A stretch of DNA of 64,000 nucleotides, taken from PALSA-1316 sp964499365 (lineage in GTDB: Bacteria > Nitrospirota > Thermodesulfovibrionia > Thermodesulfovibrionales > UBA6898). Every line of letters begins with the position of its first letter. The stretch's first letter is position 1. Location of the stretch: contig CAZCKU010000016.1 of the NCBI GenBank assembly GCA_964499365.1, forward strand, positions 40,550-104,549, written 5' to 3'. This document shows, piece after piece, positions 17,669-25,758 of this stretch. The translations under genes were made by a program, and so were the position numbers. The notes under the pieces were generated by a model. The model had not been told where the DNA came from and did not search any database. It saw only the letters and a list, made by a program, of their open reading frames with translations.

Positions 17669-18208
17669 TTATTTCCAGAACAGCAGGAACCCGTTCGCAA
17701 AATACACGAGTCCCACGATACCCGTAGCCAGACCGGTCATCCAGACAAGTTTCTTCTTCAGCAGGGCTGCAATCGATGAGAGCAGGATCGCTATCTGGAG
17801 AAAGATGACCGCCATGCCGAAGGCCTTCGAGTGGACCTGCGCATCATCCCTGATCCTTTCCTGGGCCCTGGCATCCTGCTCTATCGTGGCCTTCTCTGTA
17901 TCGTATTTCCTGATCTTTGCAGCGTATCCGTCTATCTTCTTCTGATAATCGTCCCCGATCAGTTTTTTCACCCGCGGGTCGGCAGCCTTCAGTTCGAGTT
18001 CGAGCTTCTCCTGCTGAAGCTCGTAAAGATACCCCTTGATGCTCTTTGCCTGATAATACGCCCACTGGTTCGAGGCCTGCGACTGCGAGAGAACCGACTT
18101 CGTCGAATGCCCTCCGCCCTTAAACGTCGAGAGTGTTGCGCAGACAGCAAAGATAACCGTTGTCAGCGCAAGATAGTTCAGCCATTTTTCCTTTTTCTCC
18201 TCAGCCAT
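17669..18208 (-). CDS. DUF4337 membrane protein
   Basis: 179 aa from the ATG at 18208 (MAEEKKEKWLNYLALTT), chosen because GAGGAGGAAAC stands just before it; an ATG at 18226 is less likely. One TM helix follows the Lys/Glu-rich start. A periplasmic or cytosolic alpha-helical part (ASNQWAYYQAKSIKGYLYEL, then QEKLELELKA) forms a probable coiled coil. Two more TM helices lie at the end (AVIFLQIAILLSSIAALL, GLATGIVGLVYFANGFLLFW). This matches the DUF4337 family, whose function is unknown. Confidence 0.85.
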   Translation of the reverse strand: MAEEKKEKWLNYLALTTVIFAVCATLSTFKGGGHSTKSVLSQSQASNQWAYYQAKSIKGYLYELQQEKLELELKAADPRVKKLIGDDYQKKIDGYAAKIRKYDTEKATIEQDARAQERIRDDAQVHSKAFGMAVIFLQIAILLSSIAALLKKKLVWMTGLATGIVGLVYFANGFLLFWK

Positions 18209-18259
18209 GTTTCCTCCTCTCCTCATGTAAACTTACTGCGTCAGTCTACAGCAGTGTAT

Positions 18260-18293
18260 AAAAAAGCCCCCGCTGAAAGGCGGGGGCTTTTTT
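18260..18293. terminator. Bidirectional intrinsic terminator
   Basis: GCCCCCGC (18266-18273) pairs with GCGGGGGC (18280-18287) around a 6-nt loop, with six As before and six Ts after, so it works on either strand. It lies between ahcY and the DUF4337 gene and would end ahcY transcripts. Confidence 0.9.
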
Positions 18294-18391
18294 CAAAAAA
18301 CAAATAAAAGAAACGTCAGGTGCCCCTCTCCCGGCTCTGAAGATACTTTTTCCGGGCCGGGATAAGCAGATCAATGCTGATAACCGTCCGC

Positions 18392-19801
18392 TCAGTAGCG
18401 GTAGAGTGCCGACTTGTACGGACCTTCCTTGGGCACGCCGATATAGGCTGCCTGCTGATCGGTCAGTGTGGTCAGCTGCACGTTGAGCTTTTTCAGTTGC
18501 AGACGTGCAACCTTTTCGTCCAGGTGCTTCGGCAGGGTGTATACGCCAACCGGGTACTTGTCGGTCTGCGTGTACAGTTCGATCTGGGCGATGGTCTGGT
18601 TGGCGAAAGAGGACGACATCACGTAGGACGGGTGGCCGGTGGCACAGCCGAGGTTCACCAAACGGCCCTTGGCCAGCAGGATGATGCGCTTCCTGTCCGG
18701 GAAGATGATGTGATCGACCTGCGGCTTGATCTCTTCCCACTGGTATTTCTCGAGCGACGCCACGTTGATCTCGGAGTCGAAATGCCCGATATTGCAAACG
18801 ATGGCCTGGTCCTTCATCTTCACCAGGTGCTGGTGGTCGATGACGTGATAGTTCCCTGTCGCGGTGACGAAGATGTCGGCCTTGTCGCAGGCGTAGTCCA
18901 TGGTCACAACGCGGTAGCCTTCCATCGCGGCCTGCAGCGCGCAGATCGGATCGATCTCGGTGACCCAGACCTGGGCGGACAGCGCCCGCAGCGCCTGGGC
19001 GGAGCCCTTGCCCACGTCGCCGTAGCCGCAGACCACGGCGATTTTGCCCGCGACCATCACGTCGGTGGCACGCTTGATGCCGTCAACCAGCGATTCGCGG
19101 CAGCCATAGAGGTTGTCGAACTTGGACTTGGTGACCGAATCGTTGACGTTGATCGCAGGGAACTTGAGTTCGCCCTTCTCGTGCATCTGATAGAGGCGGT
19201 GGACGCCTGTCGTGGTCTCCTCGGTAACTCCCCTGATCTTCGCTATGCGCGTTGAATACCACGTCGGATCCTGCTTGAGCCTGTCCTTGATACTGGCGAA
19301 CAGCACGGTCGCTTCTTCGCTGTCAGGCTTGGCGAGCACGGAGAGGTCCTTCTCGGCCCTGGCACCCAGATGCATGAGCAGCGTGGCGTCGCCGCCGTCG
19401 TCGAGGATCATGTTGGAATAGCCCCCGTCAGGCCATTCGAAGATGCGGTGCGTATAGTCCCAGTAGTCCTTGAGCGATTCGCCCTTTACGGCGAAGACCG
19501 GGGTGCCGCCTGCAGCGATAGCTGCGGCAGCGTGGTCCTGGGTGGAGAAGATGTTGCACGATGCCCAGCGGACCTCCGCACCAAGCGCCCGCAAGGTCTC
19601 GATCAGCACGGCGGTCTGGATGGTCATGTGCAGCGAGCCCGTGATGCGAGCGCCCTTGAGCGGCTGGCTCCCGGCGAATTCTTCCCGGATCGCCATCAGA
19701 CCGGGCATTTCCGTTTCAGCGATGGCGATCTCCCTGCGGCCCCAATCAGCGAGTTTGATGTCAGCGACAACGTAGTCTTTCGTAGCCATTGCAGTAGTCA
19801 T
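18392..19801 (-). CDS. ahcY: Adenosylhomocysteinase
   Basis: 469 aa from the ATG at 19801 (GGGAGGAA 5 nt upstream). It hydrolyses S-adenosylhomocysteine to adenosine and homocysteine, removing the inhibitory product of methylation. Visible motifs are TGSLHMTIQTAVLIETL, the NAD-binding GYGDVGKGSA, the DYACDKADIFVTATGN segment and the C-terminal KSALYRY. The extra block around residues 140-190 (ARAEKDLSVLAKPDSEEATV) is typical of the longer proteobacterial form. It lies 123 bp after metK on the same strand and carries an SAH riboswitch in that gap. The terminator at 18260-18293 follows. Confidence 0.97.
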   Translation of the reverse strand: MTTAMATKDYVVADIKLADWGRREIAIAETEMPGLMAIREEFAGSQPLKGARITGSLHMTIQTAVLIETLRALGAEVRWASCNIFSTQDHAAAAIAAGGTPVFAVKGESLKDYWDYTHRIFEWPDGGYSNMILDDGGDATLLMHLGARAEKDLSVLAKPDSEEATVLFASIKDRLKQDPTWYSTRIAKIRGVTEETTTGVHRLYQMHEKGELKFPAINVNDSVTKSKFDNLYGCRESLVDGIKRATDVMVAGKIAVVCGYGDVGKGSAQALRALSAQVWVTEIDPICALQAAMEGYRVVTMDYACDKADIFVTATGNYHVIDHQHLVKMKDQAIVCNIGHFDSEINVASLEKYQWEEIKPQVDHIIFPDRKRIILLAKGRLVNLGCATGHPSYVMSSSFANQTIAQIELYTQTDKYPVGVYTLPKHLDEKVARLQLKKLNVQLTTLTDQQAAYIGVPKEGPYKSALYRY

Positions 19802-19810
19802 AAAATTCCT

Positions 19811-19914
19811 CCCATTCAGATTTGAATGGGCGCCGTTGCTGCATTTGAACCACCCCATCGAGCCTGACAGACACACCTTGCGGCGACTGCTGCAGCGCCC
19901 CTCGACGGGGTGGG
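19811..19914 (-). promoter_or_regulatory. S-adenosylhomocysteine (SAH) riboswitch with RBS-masking hairpin
   Basis: Read on the minus strand, the conserved SAH riboswitch blocks appear in order: CGAGGGGCGCTGC (19904-19892), TCAGGCTCG (19867-19859) and CAACGGCGCCCA (19836-19825). A 12-bp closing stem pairs 19914-19903 with 19862-19851, with one G-T wobble. Relative to known members (GAGGAGCGC with GGCGCUC), both sides of the pseudoknot have changed together to GGGGCGC and GGCGCCC. The 3' end runs into a perfect 8-bp hairpin (CCCATTCA...TGAATGGG, 19830-19811) whose last GGG belongs to the GGGAGG ribosome-binding site. Inference: SAH binding claims GCGCCC, melts the hairpin and turns ahcY translation on. 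Confidence 0.92.
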
Positions 19915-19924
19915 ATTGAATTTC

Positions 19925-21076
19925 CTAAAGCCCTGCTTCCTTTTTGAGCATCGCAGCCTTGTCGGTCAGCTCCCAGGTGAAGTCAGGATCGCTCTTGCCG
20001 AAGTGACCATAGGCCGCGGTCTTTCTGAAGATCGGCCTCCTGAGTTTCAGGTGGTCGATAATGCCCTTGGGCGTCAGGTCGAAATTATCCCTGACCAGCT
20101 TCGCAATCCTCTCCTCATCGATCTTCCCTGTCTCATGGGTATCGACGAGGATAGAGACCGGTTCAGGGACGCCGATCGCATAGGCCAGCTGAACCTCTAC
20201 CCGGTCGGCGATGCCGGCTGCAACAATATTCTTGGCGATATACCGCGCGATATAGGCCCCGGACCGGTCGACCTTTGTGGGGTCCTTGCCCGAAAAAGCG
20301 CCGCCGCCGTGGCTTCCGACCCCGCCGTAGCTGTCGACGATGATCTTCCTTCCGGTCAACCCGGTGTCTCCCATCGGCCCGCCGACAACAAAGCGTCCGG
20401 TCGGATTGATATAGTATTTTACGGTCTCCTCGTCCAGAAGCTCCTTCGGGACAACCGGCTTGATCACCTTTTCGATGATATCTTCCTTCATATCCTTCAG
20501 GTGCACATCAGGGCTGTGCTGCGAGGAAACCACGATGGTATCTATTTTAAAGGGCTTGCCGTTCCGGTATTCGATGGTCACCTGGGACTTGCCGTCCGGC
20601 CTCAGGTAGGGGAGTATGTCCTGCTTGCGGGTCTCTGATAGGCGATAGGCGATCTTGTGGGCAAGCATGATCGGCAGCGGCATCAGTTCCTCGGTCTCGT
20701 TGCAGGCAAAACCGAACATCAGCCCCTGGTCCCCGGCACCGCCGGTATCAACACCCAGCGCAATGTCGGCCGACTGCTGATCGATGGCTGTTATGACGGA
20801 ACAGGTCTCGTAGTCAAACCCGTACTTCGCCCGCGTATAGCCGATATTCTTGATCGTCTCCCTGACGATATCCGGAATATGCACATAGCAGCTTGTCGAG
20901 ATCTCGCCCGAGACAAAGGCAAGCCCGGTCGTAACCAGTGTCTCACAGGCCACTCGTGCAACAGGGTCCTGAGCCAGAATCGCATCCAGTATGGAGTCCG
21001 ATATCTGATCTGCTATTTTATCGGGGTGCCCCTCGGTAACAGACTCTGAGGTGAAAACATAGTCTTTTTTTGCCAT
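19925..21076 (-). CDS. metK: S-adenosylmethionine synthase
   Basis: 383 aa from the ATG at 21076 (MAKKDYVFTSESVTEGHPDK), with GAAGGAGAGGGCT just before it; the frame continues upstream but shows no conserved sequence there. It makes S-adenosylmethionine from methionine and ATP. Motifs: GHPDKIADQISD, GAGDQGLMFGFACNET, GGAFSGKDPTKVDRSGAY, and the C-terminal AAYGHFG. It is followed by the ahcY riboswitch and gene, so synthesis and recycling of the methyl donor are adjacent; SAM could also feed decarboxylated-SAM chemistry for the aminopropyltransferase-like protein, though no SAM decarboxylase is in the window. Confidence 0.97.
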   Translation of the reverse strand: MAKKDYVFTSESVTEGHPDKIADQISDSILDAILAQDPVARVACETLVTTGLAFVSGEISTSCYVHIPDIVRETIKNIGYTRAKYGFDYETCSVITAIDQQSADIALGVDTGGAGDQGLMFGFACNETEELMPLPIMLAHKIAYRLSETRKQDILPYLRPDGKSQVTIEYRNGKPFKIDTIVVSSQHSPDVHLKDMKEDIIEKVIKPVVPKELLDEETVKYYINPTGRFVVGGPMGDTGLTGRKIIVDSYGGVGSHGGGAFSGKDPTKVDRSGAYIARYIAKNIVAAGIADRVEVQLAYAIGVPEPVSILVDTHETGKIDEERIAKLVRDNFDLTPKGIIDHLKLRRPIFRKTAAYGHFGKSDPDFTWELTDKAAMLKKEAGL

Positions 21077-21221
21077 AGCCCTCTCCTTCGTGAAGAAATT
21101 GCGCCCATCTTTCGAAACGTCAAGTCCATATTTTAACGGTTTGAGAGAAAAAATAAAAGACAACGGGAAAAACACAAGACAAAGGCCCTTGTATCTGCTA
21201 CTATTTTTCAAGGAGGAGCGT

Positions 21222-21638
21222 ATGAAAAAAATACTCGTAGCGCATGACGGTTCCCGGCCTTCGTCCAAGGCTGTCAGGAAGGCCTTCGAGATCGCGGAGA
21301 AGTTCCAGGCGTCAATCACGGTTGTCTCGGTCATCCCCGAACTCTTTCTTACCGAACTGATGGAGATCGACCGGGCCCGCATTTCCGAGACCCTGACCGG
21401 CGAGACCGCCAGGATGATGGAAAAGATCGCCGCCTCTGCCAAGGGACTGATTCAGGTCAGGACCGTCATACGGCAGGGCAACCCGGCGGAAGAGATCCTC
21501 GCGGAGGCCTCGAAGATGAGGGCGGACCTGATCGTCACCGGTTCGCACGGAAGGCACGGGGCAGAGAAGTTCCTGCTCGGGAGCGTCTCATCAAAGATCG
21601 TAGACCATGCGGCCTGTGCCGTGCTCGTGGTGAAATAG
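21222..21638 (+). CDS. Universal stress protein (UspA family)
   Basis: 138 aa from the ATG at 21222 with AAGGAGGAGCGT just before it. A single Usp domain: MKKILVAHDGSRPSSKAVRK at the start, and the nucleotide-binding G-x2-G-x9-GS pattern in TGSHGRHGAEKFLLGSVSS. The motif fits the ATP-binding subclass. Divergent from metK across a 145-bp gap. A palindromic repeat follows within 25 bp. Usp proteins aid survival under stress; the specific signal here is unknown. Confidence 0.92.
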   Translation: MKKILVAHDGSRPSSKAVRKAFEIAEKFQASITVVSVIPELFLTELMEIDRARISETLTGETARMMEKIAASAKGLIQVRTVIRQGNPAEEILAEASKMRADLIVTGSHGRHGAEKFLLGSVSSKIVDHAACAVLVVK

Positions 21639-21662
21639 CAAGCAGCACTATTATTGAAATCC

Positions 21663-21739
21663 GTCATCCTCGGGCTTGACCCGGGGATCCAGGACATATT
21701 CAAAACACCGGATTCCGGCTTAAAGTCTGCCGGCATGAC
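21663..21739. repeat. Intergenic palindromic element, related to 13509-13588
   Basis: Starts GTCATCCTCGGGCTTGACCC, carries GGGGATCC and later CCGGATTCCGG, and ends with CCGGCATGAC, giving complementary termini. Sits after the Usp gene, where it may also act as a transcript end. Confidence 0.5.
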
Positions 21740-21782
21740 AGACTGAAATGCCGACTTTACACACAGACACTAAGTACAGACC

Positions 21783-22667
21783 TTATCCGTGCATAAACTC
21801 GCTCAGGGCCTCCTTCAGAGGCATCGGGCTGAAACCGAAGCTCTTTTCGATCGCATCGATCGCGGTTATATTGTCCTGCTCAAGCATCAGCAACTGGTCC
21901 ACCGTCACGGGAGGCGACGGGAGTATGGAGGCAAGAGACGCCGCTATCTTCATCAGACCCATCGGTATATTCACGCTGATCCTGGTGCGTCCGAGTGCCC
22001 CGACCATCGCCTGGACGATCTCACTGTAGGTCAGCTGCTGGGGTCCCCCCAGTTCGTACGTACCGGCGTAGGCAGCCGGATCTTCGAGCACCTTCCGCAT
22101 GCAGATCAGCCAGTCCCTGATATAAAGGGGCTGCAATTTCGACCTCCCGTCTCCCGGGATCGGGGTCACGGGAGAGAGCTTTATCATCTCGAGGATCTTC
22201 TTCGTAAAACCGTCCCAGGGCCCGATAATGAGAGACGGCCTGAATATCGTATAGGGCATACCGCCGGCCTTCACGATCTCCTCTGCCTCTGCCTTGGTCC
22301 TGAGATACGGGGTTATGCCGTCCCTGTCAGCGCCAAGGGCCGATTGATAAAAGAAATGCCTGACGCCGGCCTGCCTGGCCTCAGAGAGCAGGTTCCGGGT
22401 CCCTTCGACATGCACCTTCTGAAATGTCGCTTCACCCTTCTCAACGATAATGCCAACGAGATGGATGACGATATCCTCAGGGGACAGGATCCCCTTGAGG
22501 GTTTCAGGGCTGGAGATATCACCGATAACTGCAGTACAGCCGGCCCCGGTCAGCTTCCGCGCAGCCTCGGCCGAGCGGGCCAGTGCCTTCACGGCAAAAC
22601 CATTTTTTCTGAGGTCGCCGACAAGATGCCCGCCAACAAACCCCGATGCCCCGGCAATAAAGATCAT
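21783..22667 (-). CDS. NDUFA9-like atypical short-chain dehydrogenase
   Basis: 294 aa. N-terminal Rossmann motif MIFIAGASGFVGGHLV (GxSGFxG), DIVIHLVGII, a modified active-site region (FFYQSALGADRDG...PYLRTKAEAEEIV, with YLRTK in place of YxxxK), and FRPSLIIGP, as in the NDUFA9/SDR-a5 group of NAD(P)-binding proteins. Members bind NAD(P) and often lack clear dehydrogenase activity; eukaryotic NDUFA9 is a complex I subunit. A substrate cannot be assigned. ATG at 22667 follows AAGGAGTCTGAACG. Monocistronic as far as visible. Confidence 0.85.
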   Translation of the reverse strand: MIFIAGASGFVGGHLVGDLRKNGFAVKALARSAEAARKLTGAGCTAVIGDISSPETLKGILSPEDIVIHLVGIIVEKGEATFQKVHVEGTRNLLSEARQAGVRHFFYQSALGADRDGITPYLRTKAEAEEIVKAGGMPYTIFRPSLIIGPWDGFTKKILEMIKLSPVTPIPGDGRSKLQPLYIRDWLICMRKVLEDPAAYAGTYELGGPQQLTYSEIVQAMVGALGRTRISVNIPMGLMKIAASLASILPSPPVTVDQLLMLEQDNITAIDAIEKSFGFSPMPLKEALSEFMHG

Positions 22668-22923
22668 CGTTCAGACTCCTTATCATTCATGGATTACCAG
22701 CTGTGGACGCTTTTCTAAGCCTAATGCTGCTGCAGACCTTGTCAAGTTTTTTGTTGAAACTATTTGAGTTGCCTCCCCCAAGTTTCTCATTCGGCGATCT
22801 TCTGCAGTACAATATCATTTGACTCGCCTGCCCCGCTCTGCAGTTGATAACTGCCGGCATCGATGCGCACCCTTTGGCCTTATCGTCAAGGGTCAAAGTC
22901 CTTTGACCCTCTCAAACACATTG
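22668..22923. other. Gene-free stretch before the toxin-antitoxin region
   Basis: No credible gene. A small hairpin GGGTCAAAG-TCC-TTTGACCC lies near 22889-22908, close to the end of the ORF remnant on the minus strand. Base composition becomes more AT-rich from here to about 23640. Confidence 0.4.
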
Positions 22924-23126
22924 TTAGGTGCCTTCATGAACTGGATATTTATCTGCATACCCCGTTTCTAATACTGCATGAATAGTGTGGTTGCCGTTTC
23001 TAAGGAAATGCTTTCCTGTTATTATATATTGATCGAACTCCACTTTCTCTGGTTCTCTAAATAGAGCAATTTCAAAATCATCCGTACTCGTGTCAACAAT
23101 AACAAATCTATCAATTAAGGAGCGGA
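22924..23126 (-). pseudogene. ORF remnant without a normal start codon
   Basis: An open frame of about 70 codons runs directly after the RelE-like gene and ends in TAA at 22924. It reads ...RFVIVDTSTDDFEIALF... and ends GYADKYPVHEGT. There is no ATG, GTG or TTG start within it; an upstream TAG closes the frame inside the toxin gene. The composition looks protein-like (regular charged and aliphatic spacing). It is probably the tail of a truncated gene. I recognise no family. Confidence 0.35.
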
Positions 23127-23396
23127 TTACAGTTGCCGCAATAGTCTATCGTAATCAGAATGAATGCCAATCCAGAACCAGATTATTTCTGCTCCCTGAA
23201 TGATTCCGATGGCTCTGTAGTCTTTTGAAATTCTTACTGAAAATATGGGGCGTGCAGAGTGGACTTGTTTGAAGTGCAAACTTGGATAATACGGGTCTTC
23301 ATGAAATTGTTGATAAGCCTCTTTTGCCTGTTTTCTCACTGACTCCGGCAATGCCGCATGGCACTTCCAAAAAGCCTCTGTCTTTCTTGAGATCAC
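23127..23396 (-). CDS. RelE/ParE-family toxin
   Basis: 89 aa with a GTG start overlapping the antitoxin stop (GTGA), the standard arrangement of type II modules. The pattern fits RelE/ParE folds: LPESVRKQAKEAYQQF near the start, PSLHFKQVH, FSVRISKDYRAIGI, and a C-terminal IHSDYDRLL. The Arg/Lys and His/Asp residues near the end are where mRNA interferases place catalytic residues. Likely a ribosome-dependent mRNA interferase or gyrase inhibitor; the target cannot be told from sequence. Confidence 0.8.
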   Translation of the reverse strand: MISRKTEAFWKCHAALPESVRKQAKEAYQQFHEDPYYPSLHFKQVHSARPIFSVRISKDYRAIGIIQGAEIIWFWIGIHSDYDRLLRQL

Positions 23397-23611
23397 AGGC
23401 TATCAATGTGCAACGGTTTTGTTTTGCCTTTCTTGTGCTCTGCCAAAGCCTCGTTTGCAAGTCTATCAAGAACAGTCTCCGATTCAGCAAACAGCATCTC
23501 CCACTTCTTCTCCGCCTTTAATTCTTCAAGCAGCCATTTTGCAATTACATTCTGATCCACAACCGGCAATCTGGATACTTCTTTAAAGGCTTTTTCAAGC
23601 AATTTTGTCAT
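23393..23611 (-). CDS. Antitoxin partner of the RelE-like toxin
   Basis: 72 aa: MTKLLEKAFKEVSRLPVVDQ, then VIAKWLLEEL and a helical charged remainder ending KTKPLHIDSL. It precedes the toxin with a 4-bp overlap. It resembles antitoxins of RelE-linked small-helical families, with an amphipathic N-terminus rather than a clear ribbon-helix-helix motif. AGGAGGTGAATA precedes the ATG. Inference rests mostly on gene order and length. Confidence 0.72.
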   Translation of the reverse strand: MTKLLEKAFKEVSRLPVVDQNVIAKWLLEELKAEKKWEMLFAESETVLDRLANEALAEHKKGKTKPLHIDSL

Positions 23612-23658
23612 TATTCACCTCCTGCTCCTGATTTTATTCTATCACGCCTTTCCCGTTC

Positions 23659-23694
23659 AAAAACAATGCTCACCCCCAGTATCAAAGGGTGAGC
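23659..23694 (-). terminator. Intrinsic terminator after the YhcH-family gene
   Basis: On the minus strand GCTCACCC (23694-23687) pairs with GGGTGAGC (23675-23668) around an 11-nt loop and is followed by ATTGTTTTTG. It lies 33 bp beyond the stop at 23727. Confidence 0.7.
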
Positions 23695-23726
23695 GGTGTC
23701 AAGGCCGAGCACCCTGTTACCAGACC

Positions 23727-24179
23727 TTACGTGGCCGCCGCGATCTTTACAACGACCTTGTGGATCTGCCCTGTCGAGATCAGGGGCATATGCGCATCGT
23801 CCGGATAGAAGATGGCAAACGCCCCGCTTTCAGCTGAGAGCCAGGCGTCCGGGTAGTCCGCAAAAAACTGGATATCGGCTTTTTCATCGTATGCGCCGGC
23901 CGGCTGTATGCAGAGTGACCGGGGCTTCCAGCCCATCGTATCAGTCCCCGCCAGCACCAGCTGGATATCAATATATTTTTCATGCGCTTCGAGCCGGGCA
24001 TCTTCTTTCCTGCGGCCGGACTCCCTGGCCACGACCGCAAAGACCCGGTCGCCGTCTATCTCATATCTTCCCACAGGGAGTTCCTTCAGTTTCCCTTGCC
24101 TGAGAAACGCGAACGCCTGTGCAAATCCCCTGTTCAGAGCAGCATAACGGTCTGCATTCTCAAGTATATCCAGAATCAT
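23727..24179 (-). CDS. YhcH/YjgK/YiaL family protein (DUF386)
   Basis: 150 aa: MILDILENADRYAALNRGFA, then DGDRVFAVVARESGR, the conserved LEAHEKYIDIQLVL.G.D.MGW, Y.E..D..FF, and FAIFYPDDAHMPL at the end, with metal-ligand-like E, H and D residues on a cupin fold. The family is linked to sialic acid and other sugar metabolism (E. coli YhcH) as a putative epimerase or anomerase. No sugar-catabolism neighbours are present, so the substrate is unknown. Confidence 0.9.
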   Translation of the reverse strand: MILDILENADRYAALNRGFAQAFAFLRQGKLKELPVGRYEIDGDRVFAVVARESGRRKEDARLEAHEKYIDIQLVLAGTDTMGWKPRSLCIQPAGAYDEKADIQFFADYPDAWLSAESGAFAIFYPDDAHMPLISTGQIHKVVVKIAAAT

Positions 24180-24316
24180 GCCTCTTCCTTTATGAATGCC
24201 GCGTGTGCAGATTCCATGAAATCAGGGAGCAAGGGGAACCGAGGCTCGTATGATGGACTGATGGGAGATCATGTCAGTCATAGCGGGCGATCTCATACGA
24301 AGGCAGGAAAGAACGA

Positions 24317-24919
24317 TCAGGCCTTTCCTGCCCCTATCAGCTCCCTGAGCCTTCCCATCGACAACTCCTCTATATCCCGATGCAGGTCGTTGCCGTGGGC
24401 ATCCATCGACACAACGGCGGGGAAATCCTTCACCTCAAGATGCCACATCGCCTCTGCTGCTCCGAACTCCCCGAGCTTCCAGACGCCGAGCACCCTTGTT
24501 ATCCTGTCCGCAAGATAGACAGCAGCCCCGCCCATGGTATTCAGATACACGCAGCCATGGTCCTTCAGGGCCTGGCGAGTCTTATCTCCCATGCCGCCCT
24601 TGCCCATGACGCCCCTGATCCCGCAGGCAGCGATAACCCCGGGTTCATACATCTCGACACGCATGCTCGTGGTGGGGCCCGCCGCAACAACGGAATACGT
24701 GTCGTCAGCCTTCTTCATGATCGGCCCGCAGTGGTACAGCACCGTGCCCGCAAGCTGAAACGGCAGTGACTCAGGAGGCGGCTTCTGCTCGACAAGGAAC
24801 TTGTGGATCCTGTCGCGGCCGGTTACAATACTCCCGCTCAGCAGCACGATATCTCCGGCATGCAGGCCGAGCGCGTCCTCCCGAGTCATCGGGACAGAGA
24901 GGTTGACCGTCTTTACCAT
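24317..24919 (-). CDS. Class I fumarate hydratase, beta (C-terminal) subunit
   Basis: 200 aa. Matches the C-terminal catalytic part of iron-sulfur hydro-lyases: VLLSGSIVTGRDRIHKFLVE, GTVLYHCGP, VAAGPTTSMRVEMYEPGVIA, GVMGKGGM and FPAVVSMDAHGNDL. With the alpha subunit it forms a heterodimeric [4Fe-4S] fumarase converting fumarate and malate; tartrate dehydratase has the same architecture and cannot be fully excluded. Starts 7 bp inside the alpha gene, so translation is coupled. Confidence 0.93.
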   Translation of the reverse strand: MVKTVNLSVPMTREDALGLHAGDIVLLSGSIVTGRDRIHKFLVEQKPPPESLPFQLAGTVLYHCGPIMKKADDTYSVVAAGPTTSMRVEMYEPGVIAACGIRGVMGKGGMGDKTRQALKDHGCVYLNTMGGAAVYLADRITRVLGVWKLGEFGAAEAMWHLEVKDFPAVVSMDAHGNDLHRDIEELSMGRLRELIGAGKA

Positions 24920-25758
24920 ATCAGCCTCCCGCGCCGGTCGGCCCAGCAGCTGAGAGACACATCGACAAAATACGATGCAGGGTGCCGGTGGTTTGCGCCG
25001 ATCTTCACCCCGAGCGCGGTTGTCCTTCCTCCCATGCCGTGAGGTCCGATACCGAGCTGGTTGATTTCGTCGAGGAGCCTGCCCTCCAGTGCGGCGAGTT
25101 CAGGGACCTTATTGCTGTCGTTCAGCCTGCGCATCAACTGTTCCTTCGCAAGCCGCGTCACCTGGTCTTTTGCAGCACCAACGCCGACGCCGACGATGTA
25201 CGGCGGACAGCCCTTGCCCTGGGCCTTCTGCACGGCATCAATCACGCACCGCCTGACTCCCTCGAGGTCGCGCTGGGCATTCAGCTCAGAAACCGGGAGC
25301 CGGTAGGTCTGGCCGGCGTTCTCGCATCCCCCGCCCTTGAGCATCAGGTCGATCGTCAGCGTCCCCGAGGCGGTCTCCTCGAAATAGATTATCGGGAACC
25401 CGGGGCCGGTATTGTCTCCCGAGTTCCTCTCGGTGATCACATCGACCGCGTTCGGCCGGAGCGGGACTTTTTCTGTTGCCATGCGCGTCGCCTCGATAAT
25501 CGTCTCGCGCAGCTCAATCTGGCTGAGGCCGACAGGCACCTTCAGGTAGAAGACCGGCACCCCTGTATCCTGGCAGATGGGGCGGGCCGTCTCGCGGGCC
25601 AGACGGGTGTTCTCGAGGATGATCGAGAGCGACGAACGGGCGGCAGAACCCTCTTCCTCACGGGCCACGGCGGCCTTCAGCGCCTCCTCGATATCCGGGG
25701 GGAGCGAGGTAGCTACTTTGCGGTAGAGCTCGACGATCCCGTCTCTGAGCTTAAGCAA
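24913..25758 (-). CDS. Class I fumarate hydratase, alpha (N-terminal) subunit
   Basis: 281 aa. Start TTG at 25758, overlapping the ferritin-like gene by 8 bp, with GAGGGGAAAG before it. Three cysteines in conserved contexts would hold the [4Fe-4S] cluster: ICQDTGVPVFY, KGGGCENAG and GKGCPPYIVGVGVG. GIGPHGMGGRTTALGV is the usual end motif. Such clusters are sensitive to oxygen and superoxide, which fits an anaerobic lifestyle and the neighbouring ferritin-like protein. Part of the citric acid cycle in oxidative or reductive direction. Confidence 0.93.
   Translation of the reverse strand: MLKLRDGIVELYRKVATSLPPDIEEALKAAVAREEEGSAARSSLSIILENTRLARETARPICQDTGVPVFYLKVPVGLSQIELRETIIEATRMATEKVPLRPNAVDVITERNSGDNTGPGFPIIYFEETASGTLTIDLMLKGGGCENAGQTYRLPVSELNAQRDLEGVRRCVIDAVQKAQGKGCPPYIVGVGVGAAKDQVTRLAKEQLMRRLNDSNKVPELAALEGRLLDEINQLGIGPHGMGGRTTALGVKIGANHRHPASYFVDVSLSCWADRRGRLIW

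Noticed and set aside
18374..19255. 293-codon plus-strand frame opposite ahcY
   Set aside because: Shadow frame; ahcY is certain and ends at a terminator.
22889..22930. Integron attC site
   Set aside because: One core-like end and a hairpin are present but no second GTTRRRY-type core at a suitable distance, and no integrase.
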